Shown: positions 25,427-34,590 of the stretch, in pieces
Layout of the letters: the number at the start of each line of letters is the position of its first letter
How positions within the stretch are numbered: the stretch's first letter is position 1
DNA from: JANNYA01 sp031422315
GTDB lineage: Bacteria > Pseudomonadota > Gammaproteobacteria > Xanthomonadales > SZUA-5
NCBI GenBank assembly: GCA_031422315.1
Contig: JANOQN010000036.1
Coordinates: 109,793 to 173,792 of the forward strand
Reading direction: 5' to 3'
Length of the DNA stretch: 64,000 nt
Position numbers and translations under genes: made by a program
Notes under the pieces: generated by a model
What the model was told of the DNA's origin: nothing
What the model saw: only the letters and a program-made list of their open reading frames with translations
Database searches by the model: none

Positions 25427-26442
25427 TGTCTGAGTTAAATTCAGTACCCGAACGCTTTCACGCATTTCGAATTCACGCCAACGAGCAAAGCTACACGGCA
25501 GGTATAGAGCAGATATCACTCGCCGACTTGAATGCGGGCGAAGTCTTGATTAAAACCGCCTATTCGAGCGTCAATTTTAAAGATGCTTTAGCCGGCACCG
25601 GTGAAGGAAAAATTCTGCGTAAATCGCCGCTGGTTGGGGGCATTGATATTGCAGGCCACGTAGTTGAAAGCCAAGATGCCAGGTTCAAAGCGGGCGATGC
25701 GGTGCTCGTGACCGGCTGCGGATTATCGGAAACGCGAGACGGCGGCTACAGCGAATATCAGCGCTTGCCAGCGCAATGGGTAGTGCCTTTGCCAAGCGGC
25801 TTAACGCTGCGCGAAGCAATGGCTATCGGCACGGCGGGTTTTACCGTTGCGCTTAGCTTATGGCGCATGCAGGCGAACGGGCAGCTGCCGAGCGCCGGGC
25901 CGCTCGTGGTTACCGGCGCTACCGGTGGCGTAGGCACATTGGCCATTGATATATTGACCCGCGCGGGTTTTGAAGTACACGCGATCAGCGGAAAACCAGC
26001 GCAGTTTGAGTATCTGAAATCACTCGGCGCAAAAGCGGTGCATGATCGCGCCGAGCTAAACATTGGCCAGCGCCCATTGGAATCGGCGCGCTGGGCTGGC
26101 GCATTGGATAACGTCGGCGGTGCCATGCTGGCTGATTTATGCCGCGTGATCCAACCTTGGGGCTCGATCGCCAGCTGCGGCATGGCGGGCGGTCATGACG
26201 TCCACACCACGGTCATGCCATTTATTATTCGCGGCGTGTCCATTTTGGGCATCAACTCAGCCAACACCCCGATGCCGATCCGCGCCGAGCTTTGGCGGCT
26301 ATTAGCTAGCGATTGGAAACCGATCCAGCTCAACAAAATCGTACAGGCTGAAGTGCCTTTGGCAGGCTTGCCGGATGTTTTTACGCGCCTGATTCAAGGC
26401 GGCGCGCTCGGGCGAGTTTTGGTCAATGTCGGCCAGCAGTAG
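25426..26442 (+). CDS. acuI: Acrylyl-CoA reductase AcuI/YhdH family quinone oxidoreductase
   Basis: About 338 residues, zinc-independent medium-chain dehydrogenase. Seen: YSSVNFKDALAGTGEGKILRKSPLVGGIDIAGHV, VTGCGLSETRDGGYSEY, the NADPH-binding VTGATGGVGTLAIDIL, WAGALDNVGGAMLADL and FIIRGVSILGINSANTPMP, all typical of the AcuI/YhdH group that reduces acryloyl-CoA with NADPH. The true start is the ATG at 25426 (MSELNSV), overlapping the FHA stop; an upstream in-frame ATG at 25351 would run through the FHA gene. Translational coupling to the FHA gene may be fortuitous. Confidence 0.92.
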   Translation: MSELNSVPERFHAFRIHANEQSYTAGIEQISLADLNAGEVLIKTAYSSVNFKDALAGTGEGKILRKSPLVGGIDIAGHVVESQDARFKAGDAVLVTGCGLSETRDGGYSEYQRLPAQWVVPLPSGLTLREAMAIGTAGFTVALSLWRMQANGQLPSAGPLVVTGATGGVGTLAIDILTRAGFEVHAISGKPAQFEYLKSLGAKAVHDRAELNIGQRPLESARWAGALDNVGGAMLADLCRVIQPWGSIASCGMAGGHDVHTTVMPFIIRGVSILGINSANTPMPIRAELWRLLASDWKPIQLNKIVQAEVPLAGLPDVFTRLIQGGALGRVLVNVGQQ

Positions 26443-26454
26443 CGTTTTCCAGTT

Positions 26455-27354
26455 ATGAGCGCTATCGACCCGCACTATAATTTTCCGCTCTTTGAAGTCA
26501 AACACCCGCACGGCTTTATCCAGCGCGGCTGGGACACCGGCAAAAGCGCGAGCGCCAAGCCCACGCTCGTTTTTGTACACGGCAACCCGAGTTCAAAGCA
26601 CCTATTTCGCCATTTAGTAGCCGCCTGTGCGGCAAACTATCGCTGCATTGCGATTGACCACATTGGCATGGGCGAAAGCGATAAACCCGCGCGCGGCGCC
26701 TATGATTTTCATTTTGAAACGCGGGTTGATGACCTAGAACGCGTGCTCGCTCAGCTAGATGCAGAAAGTCCAATCACGCTCATCATGCACGACTGGGGCG
26801 GCATTATTGGCCTGCGCTACGCCCAGCGCCACCCTGGCCGCGTCACGCGATTGGTGATCAACAACACCGCAACTTTCCCGCTGCTGAAGGGCAAAAAACT
26901 TCCATTTGCGATTGGATTTATTCGTAATAGCTGGTTTGGCGGTATGGTGTGTAAGTATCTCAACGGCTTTCAGCGCGGCGCCGTTTGGATTGGCGTGGGT
27001 AAAAAGCTCAGCCGCACCGCCGCGCACGGCTATTTAGGCGCGCACCCTAATGCGGCAGATTGCGAAGCCATTTTGCGATTCGTACGCGATATTCCCCTAA
27101 AACCGAGTGATCGTGGCTTTGATAAAATCGCCGAGCTCGCCGCGTTTTTACCCAGTTTGGCGAACCTACCCATCCAGATCAACTGGGGCATGCGCGATTT
27201 TGTATTTGATGCAGATTATTTAGCGGAATACGTCCGGCTTTATCCAGATACCGAAGTGCATCGCTACCCTAACGCCGGGCATTGGTTAACCGAAGATGCG
27301 CACGCAGAAATGGCGCCGCGATTGGTCGCGTTTTTAGGGAAAACTGATTGCTAA
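26455..27354 (+). CDS. Alpha/beta fold hydrolase, haloalkane dehalogenase-like
   Basis: 299 residues. Alpha/beta hydrolase with oxyanion loop VFVHGNPSSKHLFRHL, the nucleophile elbow LIMHDWGGIIGLRYA with Asp (as in haloalkane dehalogenases and epoxide hydrolases rather than Ser), a cap region, the acid region (NWGMRDFVFDADYL) and the catalytic His in YPNAGHWLTEDAH. The substrate cannot be assigned from sequence alone. It starts 12 nt after the reductase gene, so it is probably the last gene of the kinase-FHA-reductase run. Confidence 0.85.
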   Translation: MSAIDPHYNFPLFEVKHPHGFIQRGWDTGKSASAKPTLVFVHGNPSSKHLFRHLVAACAANYRCIAIDHIGMGESDKPARGAYDFHFETRVDDLERVLAQLDAESPITLIMHDWGGIIGLRYAQRHPGRVTRLVINNTATFPLLKGKKLPFAIGFIRNSWFGGMVCKYLNGFQRGAVWIGVGKKLSRTAAHGYLGAHPNAADCEAILRFVRDIPLKPSDRGFDKIAELAAFLPSLANLPIQINWGMRDFVFDADYLAEYVRLYPDTEVHRYPNAGHWLTEDAHAEMAPRLVAFLGKTDC

Positions 27355-27399
27355 GGCGGCGTGTGAATTCGGCGTAGTAACAGCAGCTGATTGCGCAAG

Positions 27400-28311
27400 T
27401 TAAGTTTTTACCACCAAATTTAACCGCTGCGCCGCAACGCTAATCTCTACCGATTGCCCGGAAGCGAATTCAATGCAGTCGCTTTCAATGCCATCGGCAA
27501 AAATAATGCCGCCTTCGCCCATTTCTGAGATCACCCGCAGCGCCGCTTGCTGCGTCAGCATGCCGAAATTGAGCTGTGTTTTGGAGGCAATCGAGGGCCA
27601 AGGTTCGCGCACGAACCAGGCTAAGCGTTCGTCTATCGGGCTGGGCATAGGCTCGGTAATGCCGCGCTGTTGCACGATCGAGCGCGCCCAACCGGTGCTT
27701 CCCGTGCCGGTGGCGACGATCAAGCCGGATGAAGATTGCCGCTCGTGCACAGCGCCTATCTGCAAACGATAGCGCGCGGACTGGTGCGTGCGGTGGCCAA
27801 TAAACACTTCATTGAGGGCGAATAGGCGCTGCCCATCCTCACGCAACGCCTGCGCTAACACGCGTGGCTCGACAACATAGGGGCCTGAGTGCTGATGCGC
27901 ATCCACGCACCAGTCCAAAATTTCGCCACTCGATTCTGGTGTATGCGGGCACAGCACGCCGTCAAACTGCCCCGGGTCGGGGTTTATACCAATGGCGATT
28001 TGCCCGCTCAGGTATTTTGCGACGTTAGCCATCAAGCCATCTTGGCCAACGATCATAACTGCATCGTCCGAAGCAAATAAAAACCGGTCAAGCTGATCAC
28101 GCCCGACCCGAACGTAGCTCAAATGCGCTGGCAAATGCGCAAGCGCAACGGCTAAGCCACGGTTTAGCCGCTCGTGCTGCTGCTCGTACCAGTTCATGGA
28201 TTCACCGTGTGATTGCAGGTGAAACTGCGCTTGCCCGGCGGTGCCAAAGCGCTGCACGAGCAGCTCGAGCGGGCTGGCTCGAGTTACGACCACGAGGCGA
28301 CCTATACGCAT
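27400..28311 (-). CDS. NAD(+)/NADH kinase-like protein
   Basis: 303 residues of the ATP-NAD kinase fold. GQDGLMANVAKYL (about residues 88-100) stands where NAD kinases have GGDGTxL, keeping the Asp. LNEVFIGHRTHQSARYRLQI corresponds to the NE/D substrate segment, and ATGTGSTGWARSI to the TPTGSTAY loop. The C-terminal IIFADGIESDCIEFASGQSVEI matches the end of the family. A conventional NAD kinase has GGDGT, so this may be a paralogue with altered substrate. It lies directly downstream of an SPFH gene on the same strand (34 bp). Confidence 0.75.
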   Translation of the reverse strand: MRIGRLVVVTRASPLELLVQRFGTAGQAQFHLQSHGESMNWYEQQHERLNRGLAVALAHLPAHLSYVRVGRDQLDRFLFASDDAVMIVGQDGLMANVAKYLSGQIAIGINPDPGQFDGVLCPHTPESSGEILDWCVDAHQHSGPYVVEPRVLAQALREDGQRLFALNEVFIGHRTHQSARYRLQIGAVHERQSSSGLIVATGTGSTGWARSIVQQRGITEPMPSPIDERLAWFVREPWPSIASKTQLNFGMLTQQAALRVISEMGEGGIIFADGIESDCIEFASGQSVEISVAAQRLNLVVKT

Positions 28312-28344
28312 CGAATTTGAACTTGCGGCTGAAACATTAGCGAT

Positions 28345-29427
28345 CTAGGGCGTTTCAACACGCGTGGGCTCAGCCCCACGACCACCACCATCACTAGGCA
28401 GCTGCTGCAGCCAGTTTTGGAAGTTTTGCGCCAATAATTCCGGCGTAAGATTGATGTTGCCGACGCTGTGGACATTCTCGGCAAAACGCGCCATAACCAG
28501 CCCCAGCGCTGCGTGGCTCGGCGTGGCTTTCCAAATATCATGGCGCGCTTGATCTTCTTCTAGCCTTGCTGCGGCAAGGCTACGCTGTGCCTGTGCACCG
28601 GCCTGCGCTTCGATAGTGGTGCGTTTTGCGTTCGCTTCGGCGCTCAACGCAACACGCTCAAGTTTCGCGATGATTTTGGCCTGCTCGGCGGCATTGTGCT
28701 GCTTAACCTGGGCAAGCGCGTTATCGCCGCGCTGTGCGATGAGCTGCTCTTGTTTGCGTTCAAGTTCCAACTCGGTCGCGAGTTCGTTTTCTTTAATGGC
28801 GCGCTCTTTCTCGACCGCCTCAGCGCGGCGTCGAAAAGTGGCTTGATCGGCTTTACCTTGAATCGCTTCGCGCGTCGGGGTTTGCAGCGCTTTTTCAACC
28901 TCCGCCAACGGGGAGATTTGGTCAATCACCACGCCGACCAGCGCCAGCCCCATAGCGGCAATTTCCGCATCTTGGCCGAGCGCTTGCATCAGCGCGCCAC
29001 GCATTTTTTCCGGGCCTTCTCGAAGCGCGGATTCCAGCGTCGCGCTGGCAAGGTAGTTTCGCGTGGGTGTCAGCGCGCGCTGCATCCACAGCGTGGCGAT
29101 GGCATCTAGCGGGCGCTCATTCCAAATACCGGTGTTGACGCCAATTGAAAAATTAACCCTCGACACCGCTTTCGCCGGATCAGCAACCCGATAAATCACT
29201 GTGCATTGCAGTTTGACAGCTTGATAGTCACAGCTACGCTCGTTCAACACAAAAGTAGTCGACACGTCTTCAACCGGCACTTGCGCTAACGCGGCGCTGA
29301 GCGGAAAAAACCAATACGCAATACCCGGGCCGCTGCGGCGCAGTTTGCCGTTGCTAAAATGCAGCACGAATTGGTTCGGTTCGGCGCTTAAGTGTTTGAA
29401 AAATCCGTAGCGGGTAATGGTGGCCAT
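28345..29427 (-). CDS. SPFH (band 7) domain protein
   Basis: 360 residues. N-terminal SPFH domain (IAYWFFPLSAALAQVPVEDVS, VIYRVADPAKAVSRVNFSIG, ALMQALGQDAEIAAMGLALVGVVIDQISP, to about residue 175) followed by a long charged helical region (EKERAIKENELATELELERKQ; about 185-300), probably a coiled coil. No transmembrane helix is evident. SPFH proteins scaffold membrane microdomains or large rings. Its neighbour is the NAD-kinase-like gene, so both are probably made together. Confidence 0.88.
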   Translation of the reverse strand: MATITRYGFFKHLSAEPNQFVLHFSNGKLRRSGPGIAYWFFPLSAALAQVPVEDVSTTFVLNERSCDYQAVKLQCTVIYRVADPAKAVSRVNFSIGVNTGIWNERPLDAIATLWMQRALTPTRNYLASATLESALREGPEKMRGALMQALGQDAEIAAMGLALVGVVIDQISPLAEVEKALQTPTREAIQGKADQATFRRRAEAVEKERAIKENELATELELERKQEQLIAQRGDNALAQVKQHNAAEQAKIIAKLERVALSAEANAKRTTIEAQAGAQAQRSLAAARLEEDQARHDIWKATPSHAALGLVMARFAENVHSVGNINLTPELLAQNFQNWLQQLPSDGGGRGAEPTRVETP

Positions 29428-29522
29428 GGCGGCGCGTCCAAATTGAATAAGAACCTAAAGAATACTAAATTGCAGCGGCGAGCGTTTTTAAACTCGTATG
29501 CCGTTTGACCGGCACTTTGCGC

Positions 29523-29927
29523 TTATCGAATCAAGTTATCCAACATCCCGCCGGCAAACGCTTCTGGCTCTTCCAAAATGGCGATGAGCAAATCTATATG
29601 GGCCGAGCAAACTTCGCCCTGCGATAAATCGGCAATATTCTCTACCGCGTAGGTTCCGGCTGCGCGCACGACTTCACTGCTGTAACGTGCTTCGAGCGAT
29701 GTCCGAATTTCGAGATAGCGCACAGCTCTGGCATTGGCATCAACGCTGCGATATCGGGCGGCGCGCCTGGATTTTTCAGCTTCATCCCAATGGCCCCGCG
29801 CGCTGGCTTGAACGATCAAGAAAACCTCACGGAAGCAAGCGCTCACTTTGCAGCTGCGCTTCAACTTCTTCAGGACTTGCCTTGAGTGGACTGGCAATGC
29901 CCGACAAATTTTCCTTGCCGCGCGCAC
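29523..29927 (-). CDS. Hypothetical protein, possibly coupled to the upstream gene
   Basis: 134-residue ORF starting GTG that overlaps the stop of the upstream hypothetical gene (TAGTG). An AGAAG stretch just before it could serve as ribosome site. The N-terminus is very basic; the middle is charged (EARYSSEVVRAAG) and the end (DLLIAILEEPEAFAGGMLDNLI) looks helical. No family is recognised. The opposite strand also has open frames here, so confidence is modest. Confidence 0.4.
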   Translation of the reverse strand: MRAARKICRALPVHSRQVLKKLKRSCKVSACFREVFLIVQASARGHWDEAEKSRRAARYRSVDANARAVRYLEIRTSLEARYSSEVVRAAGTYAVENIADLSQGEVCSAHIDLLIAILEEPEAFAGGMLDNLIR

Positions 29928-30601
29928 TACTTCTCATTAACCCAGGGTCCATAGCGCACATCGGTGAACTCGAATTCATCCCTGAAATATTGAACGGTTA
30001 CTAACTGCTGCTTGCATAGCATAGGTTTGCCGGCCACTGCAGGCGCGCAGGGAATTGCCAGCGGTGCCAAGCGTGGATCTAAGATGTCTGGATGCGGATC
30101 GCGCACGCCGGGAATTATCTTAGCGCTTTGATAGCGATCCGCGCCTAGCTCCATTACGCCCAAGGCATCGACTAGGGTTTCCGCGTAGGTTTCACCCAGG
30201 CAAAACCGTGGCCGCTTTAACAGTAAGGCCTGCTGCGCTTCGGTAGGCTTATAGCTGGGTTTTGCTCGCGCATTTTGTTTGCGTACGGCGGCGTTAAAGC
30301 GCACATCTGCATCTTGCCGATAAATGGATCGACCGAACTGCGTCAGCTCATAATTACCTTCGCGCTTTTCGATCAACTTGGCCGACATTAGCTTTTCGCA
30401 CTGAAAGCAAATCTCATGCGTCGGTTTAGGAAATGGCCCTTCCGCAATACATAGCGGCTCATATAGCGCGGTCAAATCATCAAACTGTGCTTTAAGTTTC
30501 GCCGCCGTTTCGGGTTTGATGGTTTTTCCGCCGGAATTAAACATCATTACAATCAAGGCAATCAGCACCGCGCCGATGCTGGCCCATTTTAAATTTCCCA
30601 T
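29927..30601 (-). CDS. Hypothetical membrane-anchored protein
   Basis: 224 residues, not recognised. An N-terminal membrane helix (WASIGAVLIALIVMMF) is followed by a soluble region. CEKLMSAKLIEKREGNYELTQFGRSIY (about 70-96) has the rhythm of a winged-helix wing (sALi..reG.YeLT..G). Four or five Cys residues (CIAE, CFQCEK, RFCLGE, CAPAV, MLCKQQ) could form disulfides or bind metal if the bulk lies in the periplasm. It overlaps the following small ORF and is divergent from the response regulator. Confidence 0.55.
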   Translation of the reverse strand: MGNLKWASIGAVLIALIVMMFNSGGKTIKPETAAKLKAQFDDLTALYEPLCIAEGPFPKPTHEICFQCEKLMSAKLIEKREGNYELTQFGRSIYRQDADVRFNAAVRKQNARAKPSYKPTEAQQALLLKRPRFCLGETYAETLVDALGVMELGADRYQSAKIIPGVRDPHPDILDPRLAPLAIPCAPAVAGKPMLCKQQLVTVQYFRDEFEFTDVRYGPWVNEK

Positions 30602-30790
30602 GTGTTTTCCTTACATCCTAAGCAAAATGGCGCAGCGCCTGCTCTGATCGTCTCAGAAACAAACTTCGTCTTCAATTTGCATCGAACTACGGCCCAATTC
30701 ATGCGACGCTACCTACACGCGGCTGCAGGGTTCGACAGACTCACCATGAACGATGCAAACCACAATTAGCGAGGCAGGACAAAAAACGAA

Positions 30791-31417
30791 ATGACCGCGC
30801 TGAGCTTAATGATAGTCGATGACCACGATATGGTTAGGCGCGGGCTTAAGGCGTTTTTCCAGGCCCGCCCAGAATTCAAATGGATAGGCGAAGCGGGTGA
30901 TGCGCTGGCTGCTGCCGCGATCGCGCGGGAAATGCAGCCCGACTTGGCGCTAGTCGACTTGCTATTACCCGGCGAAAACGGCGTTGGTGCGTGCGCGCGC
31001 ATCTTGGAGCAGAGCCCACAAACGCGCTGCCTGGTGTTGACCAGCGCCAGCCACCGCTTGCCGGTACTGGAAGCGCTGCAAGTCGGTGCGCGCGGCTTTT
31101 TGTTCAAAGACAGCAGCGCCGACGATCTAGCGGCGGCACTATTGCGCGCGGCGCGCGGTGAAGTGGTATTGGACGCCAGAGCCACCCAGCATTTGGCGGC
31201 CAGCCGCATGCCCAAAGGCTATCACCAGCTCAGCCCGCGCGAGCTGGAAGTGCTGACGCTGATAGCGCAGGGCTTTAGCAATAAAGAGATAGCGGATAGC
31301 TTGGTGATTGCCGAAAAGACCGTCAAATCCCACGTTGGCAGTATTCTAGCCAAGCTTGAACTGAATGATCGCACCCAAGTTGCGGTGTGGGTTTGGCGGC
31401 ATGGTTTGGTAGCTTAA
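30791..31417 (+). CDS. LuxR/NarL-type response regulator
   Basis: 208 residues. Receiver domain with DDH near the N-terminus, phosphoacceptor Asp in DLALVDLLLPGENGV, Thr in LVLTSAS and Lys in GFLFKDSS. The HTH domain follows (LSPRELEVLTLIAQGFSNKEIADSLVIAEKTVKSHVGSIL). This is a NarL/FixJ family transcription regulator. No histidine kinase gene is adjacent; the next plus-strand gene, about 200 bp on, is a Ser/Thr kinase, an unusual but not unknown neighbour. Confidence 0.93.
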   Translation: MTALSLMIVDDHDMVRRGLKAFFQARPEFKWIGEAGDALAAAAIAREMQPDLALVDLLLPGENGVGACARILEQSPQTRCLVLTSASHRLPVLEALQVGARGFLFKDSSADDLAAALLRAARGEVVLDARATQHLAASRMPKGYHQLSPRELEVLTLIAQGFSNKEIADSLVIAEKTVKSHVGSILAKLELNDRTQVAVWVWRHGLVA

Positions 31418-31620
31418 GCAACAGTGCGATCAGCGGGTACGCAGCACTTCGAGGTAAAAACTCGCACGCAAATTTTAGGGGCGAGAATTTTTGCCTATTG
31501 GACTTGCGCGAAGCGAATTCAATCTTCCTAGCCTGATTATGATCCCAAAGTTCGTTAGTCCAGCGAGTTCCTAGATCGGTTGGAATCGCTCCTCAGCGGT
31601 TTCCCCGCTATGATTCGCGG

Positions 31621-33969
31621 ATGACGAACTTTACAAATACCGGCACAGGCGCCACGCAAGCGACGTTGTCCTCCAACAACGCGGGAAGCATAGCGCTCGA
31701 CTCGGCAGTGCAACTCCTGCCAGGTCAGCGTTTTGATCGTTTTTTGATTCGTAGGTTATTAGGTGCAGGCGGCATGGGCGAGGTGTATCTCGCCGAGCAG
31801 CAGCAGCCGCTGGTGCGCGATGTGGCGTTGAAAATACTCAAAGCACCGGACTTGTCGGCGCGTGATCGGGTGTTTTTTGACATTGAATCGCAAACGCTGG
31901 CGCGCATGCGGCACCCGAACGTGGCGCAAATACTTGAGGTGGGTGAAGCGAACGCCCAGAACGGACCTGGAACGGGCGTGCCGTATATCGCCATGGAATT
32001 CGTTGAAGGATTACGGATTCACGAGTACTGCGATAGCACGCGGCTAGCTATCAATGCCCGCTTAAGGCTATTTTTAGACGTACTAAAAGGCGTGCAGCAC
32101 GCGCATCAAAAGGGCGTGATCCACCGGGATTTGAAGCCCAGCAATATCATCGTAGCGCTGCTTGATGGCCGCCCGTTGCCTAAGCTGATCGACTTTGGAA
32201 TTGCCACCAGCGCGCACAAATCGGCCGATGGCATGCGCGATCATGCTGGCACGCCGGATTACATGAGCCCGGAACAGGCTGGGCTGGACCCAGATGCAGC
32301 GCACATAGACACCCGGTCGGATATCTATTCGCTCGGCGTGGTGCTTTATGAGCTGTTGACTGGCGCACTGCCCTACATAGCCAGCGCGCGGGCACAGCCA
32401 GGCACACAGACGAAAACCATACGACGCGCCGAAGCGGTATTGGATTCGATGACCCAAGGCGATATCAGCGAAATTGCGCTAACCCGCCAGCTCAGCGTTG
32501 ATGCGCTGAAACGTGCAGTTCGGGGTGATTTGAGCTTCATTTTATGGCGCGCGATTCAACCAGAGCGCAGCCACCGCTATGAAACGGCGGACGCATTTGC
32601 CGCTGATATTTCGCGCTATTTGGATCATCAAATGGTGCTGGCTGCGCCCTATTCAAAGCGCAGCGCAGTGTCAAAATGGCTGCGCCGCAATCAGCTAGCA
32701 GTGGCGCTTGGAAGCATGACCGCGATTGGCCTTGCGGCGGGCGCAGGCGTTGCCCTACACGAATACCAGCGCGCACAGACCGAGCGCGATGCCGCAAATT
32801 CTGCGCGCGCCTTGGCCGAACGCGAGGCTCGCGCATCGGATGCAGTAGCTGACTTCATGACTGAAGATTTGCTGGCGCAGAGCGATGTGAATGCTTCGGG
32901 CGATGGTGCAAAAATTACCGTGTTGGATGCTATTCGACGTGCAAACGCCGATTTAGGAACGCGGCTTTCGGGTCAACCCGATGTTGAAGGCCGAGTGCGC
33001 TACACCCTGGGTGTGACGCTAAAGAACCTAACCGAATTCGCAGATGCCGAGCCGCAGCTAAAAGCGGCGCACGATCTGCTGAGCGCAAGTTACGGCCCCG
33101 ATAGCCAGCGCGCGCTGCAAGCCTATATTGAAATCGGCCAATTGCGCTTACGGATGGGTGATTTTGCCGAGGCCAAAACGATTTGGAATGACGGCTATCA
33201 GCGCGCGCTTAAAGCCTTCGGAACCGATGATCCGCTGACCCTGAACTACGTATCGCAACTCGCGGTGCTGGCTTGGCAGATGCAAGATATCGACGAAGGC
33301 ATCGTTATTAGTGAAACTGCACTGAAAAGCCCGACGCTGCAAAAATCAGGTAAGCACTACCACCGCGCGGTGTTGATTTTGAATAATCTAGGCCGCTTGT
33401 ATCGGCTCAAAGGCCGCTTTGCCGAGGCCGAGCAGGCGCACAAAGAGGCCATTGAATTCCGCGAGAAGGAATTCGGCAAAGGCGCGTTTTCGACATTGGA
33501 AGCCATAAATGATTTAGCCGGGCTGTATCGGCAAATGAAGCGATTGGAGGAATCCGCTTCAATGTATCGGGCGATTATTGCCGGCTACCGGGAATCGTTC
33601 GGCAATAGGCACGCAGCAACCGCAACCGCGCTGAATAACTTAGGCCGCGTGTTAGCCGATCAAGGCAAGCTGGACGAATCGTTGGATACTTTCGCGCAGG
33701 CCTATGAAGTTGCCGTCGCAGTTGGCGGCGGCGAATCTTATTTAGCGGCGGCGATAGATTCCAATTGGGCTAAGAGTTTGCTGCTCAACCAGCAAGCATC
33801 GGACGCCCTGCCCCGGTTTGTGCGCGCAGCAATGCTATTTGCCAAACAATTGCCTGAAAAACACCGCCAGCGCGTTGATAATTTGGTTGGTTTGGAAAAA
33901 GCGTATCGAACACTTGGACGAATGAGTGAGGCGGATGCGGTTTTGGGACAGATAGATGGCGTGAAGTAG
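31621..33969 (+). CDS. Serine/threonine protein kinase with TPR repeats
   Basis: 782 residues. Hanks-type kinase at about 40-345: FLIRRLLGAGGMGEVYLAEQQQ, VALKILKAP, GVIHRDLKPSNIIV, LIDFGIATSA, GTPDYMSPEQAG, SDIYSLGVVLYELLTGALPY. All catalytic residues look intact. One membrane helix (LAVALGSMTAIGLAAGAGVALHEY, about 360-383). The outer part is tetratricopeptide repeats (AEPQLKAAHDLL, AEAEQAHKEAIEFREKEFG, AATATALNNLGRVLADQGKLDESLDTFAQAYEVA). This layout is common among regulatory kinases of Lysobacterales. It starts about 200 bp after the response regulator. Confidence 0.93.
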   Translation: MTNFTNTGTGATQATLSSNNAGSIALDSAVQLLPGQRFDRFLIRRLLGAGGMGEVYLAEQQQPLVRDVALKILKAPDLSARDRVFFDIESQTLARMRHPNVAQILEVGEANAQNGPGTGVPYIAMEFVEGLRIHEYCDSTRLAINARLRLFLDVLKGVQHAHQKGVIHRDLKPSNIIVALLDGRPLPKLIDFGIATSAHKSADGMRDHAGTPDYMSPEQAGLDPDAAHIDTRSDIYSLGVVLYELLTGALPYIASARAQPGTQTKTIRRAEAVLDSMTQGDISEIALTRQLSVDALKRAVRGDLSFILWRAIQPERSHRYETADAFAADISRYLDHQMVLAAPYSKRSAVSKWLRRNQLAVALGSMTAIGLAAGAGVALHEYQRAQTERDAANSARALAEREARASDAVADFMTEDLLAQSDVNASGDGAKITVLDAIRRANADLGTRLSGQPDVEGRVRYTLGVTLKNLTEFADAEPQLKAAHDLLSASYGPDSQRALQAYIEIGQLRLRMGDFAEAKTIWNDGYQRALKAFGTDDPLTLNYVSQLAVLAWQMQDIDEGIVISETALKSPTLQKSGKHYHRAVLILNNLGRLYRLKGRFAEAEQAHKEAIEFREKEFGKGAFSTLEAINDLAGLYRQMKRLEESASMYRAIIAGYRESFGNRHAATATALNNLGRVLADQGKLDESLDTFAQAYEVAVAVGGGESYLAAAIDSNWAKSLLLNQQASDALPRFVRAAMLFAKQLPEKHRQRVDNLVGLEKAYRTLGRMSEADAVLGQIDGVK

Positions 33970-34065
33970 GCCAGTTGTGCATTTTTGAGCGCCAACGGCG
34001 CGACGACGATATCCAGAAGTCAAAACGCACTAACAAGTCCGGCAAGTCATATGCAATAAGAAGGT

Positions 34066-34590
34066 TCAACGACTAAACGTCATTCGCGCGCTCACCGTGC
34101 TCGGTGCGATGGCATCCAGGCTTAGCTCCTGCACGCTGACGCGCTGGTTTTTCGAGAGCGATTCTAGCGTGGTAATTAGTGCATCGAAATTCACGCCGCC
34201 TAATTCAACGCGCACTGCTGTTTCACTCAGCGGCTCGATCTTTTTGAGTGCGCCTTTGAAGCCGGCTTCGGTCAGTGTGCCTTCTAACACTGCGGCAAGC
34301 GACATGCTGGATGATAGGCTCGGCACGGTGTTTTGCGGCTGCGCGGCCAGATCTACTTTGCGCGCTGCCAATTGGCTGCGAAGCACGATCAGCTGATCGG
34401 CTTGCGTTTGCGTTTGTGACCGAAGCGTTCGCATCGCCTGCGTGATGGGCTTGTAGCCGAACTGGAAAATCAGCATCAAACTTAATGCCATAGCGCCCAC
34501 GATGAGCGTTTTACGCTCTGATTCGCTACGCGCGCGCCAAAGCGCTGAGTTAGTTAGCCCGCTTATCAAACGCTTCCAGAGTGAGCTCAT
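34066..34590 (-). CDS. gspM: Type II secretion system protein GspM
   Basis: 174 residues. A short cytoplasmic N-terminus, one membrane helix (IVGAMALSLMLIFQFGY), a periplasmic coiled coil (TLRSQTQTQADQLIVLRSQL), and a ferredoxin-like domain (LEGTLTEAGFKGALKKIEPL, VRVELGGVNFDALITTLESL). GspM binds GspL in the inner-membrane platform of the type II secretion machine. Its ATG overlaps the gspL stop (ATGA). The remaining gsp genes are not next to it. Confidence 0.85.
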   Translation of the reverse strand: MSSLWKRLISGLTNSALWRARSESERKTLIVGAMALSLMLIFQFGYKPITQAMRTLRSQTQTQADQLIVLRSQLAARKVDLAAQPQNTVPSLSSSMSLAAVLEGTLTEAGFKGALKKIEPLSETAVRVELGGVNFDALITTLESLSKNQRVSVQELSLDAIAPSTVSARMTFSR

